In this document: positions 63,689-64,000 of the stretch, one piece after another
How the letters are laid out: each line of letters opens with the position of its first letter
Numbering within the stretch: position 1 is the stretch's first letter
NCBI GenBank assembly: GCA_031771865.1
Contig: JASISA010000027.1
Coordinates: forward strand, 868,001-932,000
Origin: Nothophaeocryptopus gaeumannii
Taxonomy: Eukaryota; Ascomycota; Dothideomycetes; Mycosphaerellales; Mycosphaerellaceae
Length of the DNA: 64,000 nucleotides
Reading direction: 5' to 3'
The notes under the pieces: generated by a model
Told to the model about the DNA's origin: nothing
What the model saw: the letters and a program-made list of their open reading frames with translations, nothing else
Database searches by the model: none
Position numbers and translations under genes: made by a program

Positions 63689-64000
63689 TGCGTGCCGTCC
63701 CTTGATGAAGTGTTGTTGTTATTGTTGTTGTGATTTGGTATTATTCGACTTCAAAGCGCGGACGCGACCACGGGATGTCTGCAGTCTGGAGTCTGGACTT
63801 CGCGGGCCGAGTCAAAACCGATACAGCTCCGTGACGCCTGAGGCACTACAAAGATCTCTCACAGCGGCGGGAGAACGAGACTGATCTTGTACTGTCAAGT
63901 ATTCGACTGGCTTATCACTGACCACATTACGATTATAATCATCAATCCATCCACCCATCCGATGCCACCTCACTCATGCTCAATAACACCACCCGATGCC
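63689..64000. other. Right end of window
   Basis: The upstream region of the Myb-repeat gene. A TTG-repeat like run (ttgttgttattgttgttgtg) lies near 63709-63730. No gene is supported. Confidence 0.4.

Noticed and set aside
1..64000. tRNA, rRNA or CRISPR features
   Set aside because: I saw no convincing cloverleaf with A and B boxes, no rRNA-like stretch and no spaced short repeats. A covariance-model search could still find a tRNA that I missed.

Overview
The window reads as nuclear DNA of a filamentous ascomycete (Pezizomycotina; probably Dothideomycetes, which is an inference from gene style only). The evidence is short 52-145 bp GT-AG introns (GTAAGT-type donors, CTAAC-type branch sites), ergosterol synthesis (Erg4), an OrsD-type transcription factor, a fungal annexin, an ISD11-type LYR protein and an S1/P1 nuclease, with genes on both strands and no operons. 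Start codons were placed at the first sensible ATG. Many longer open frames begin at TTG or GTG and were trimmed. Eleven genes were assembled across introns by matching splice sites and reading phase.

Layout. 1-1434: decayed DDE integrase-type transposon at the left edge. 1551-6506: mitochondrial ABC1-type kinase and an annexin with a long disordered N-terminus. 6949-11677: decay zone with a broken deoxyribose-phosphate aldolase (catalytic lysine lost) and two broken F-box-like genes. 11687-15670: ISD11, an acidic nuclear-looking protein and an acetyltransferase-like protein. 16156-18351: broken protein kinase with its 3' splice sites still in phase. 18761-19831: secreted S1/P1 nuclease. 19.8-22.7 kb: gene-poor, with three decayed copies of a tandem repeat. 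22716-23758: RRM protein. 24-27.1 kb: gene-poor with remnants. 27110-32670: small Pet117-like protein, tubby-like protein, F-box protein and OrsD-type transcription factor. 32.7-37.6 kb: repeat island with two inverted solo LTRs, a nested LTR pair and AT-rich sequence of RIP type.

37663-64000 is mostly intact: SDR oxidoreductase, Sos7-like kinetochore protein divergent from a splicing-factor-like protein, a broken sugar-transporter piece and a broken NAD-binding epimerase-like gene, CPD photolyase, a histidine-rich allergen-like stress protein, a related conserved protein, a RING E3 ligase (RNF10/Mag2 type), dienelactone hydrolase, fructosamine kinase, Erg4, a secreted Vps62-like protein, a DHA1-type MFS transporter, and a protein with five Myb/SANT-like repeats behind a mitochondrial-looking leader.

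There is no biosynthetic cluster, CRISPR or operon logic. Functions that could work together are general: mitochondrial maintenance (ABC1 kinase, ISD11, Pet117-like, perhaps the Myb-repeat protein), stress and damage repair (photolyase, allergen-like proteins, fructosamine kinase) and membrane or sterol biology (Erg4, annexin, MFS). The most notable structures are the inverted LTR pair whose target-site duplications look exchanged, the nested LTR insertion with both 5-bp duplications intact, the five-repeat Myb-like protein, and the number of broken genes next to intact ones.
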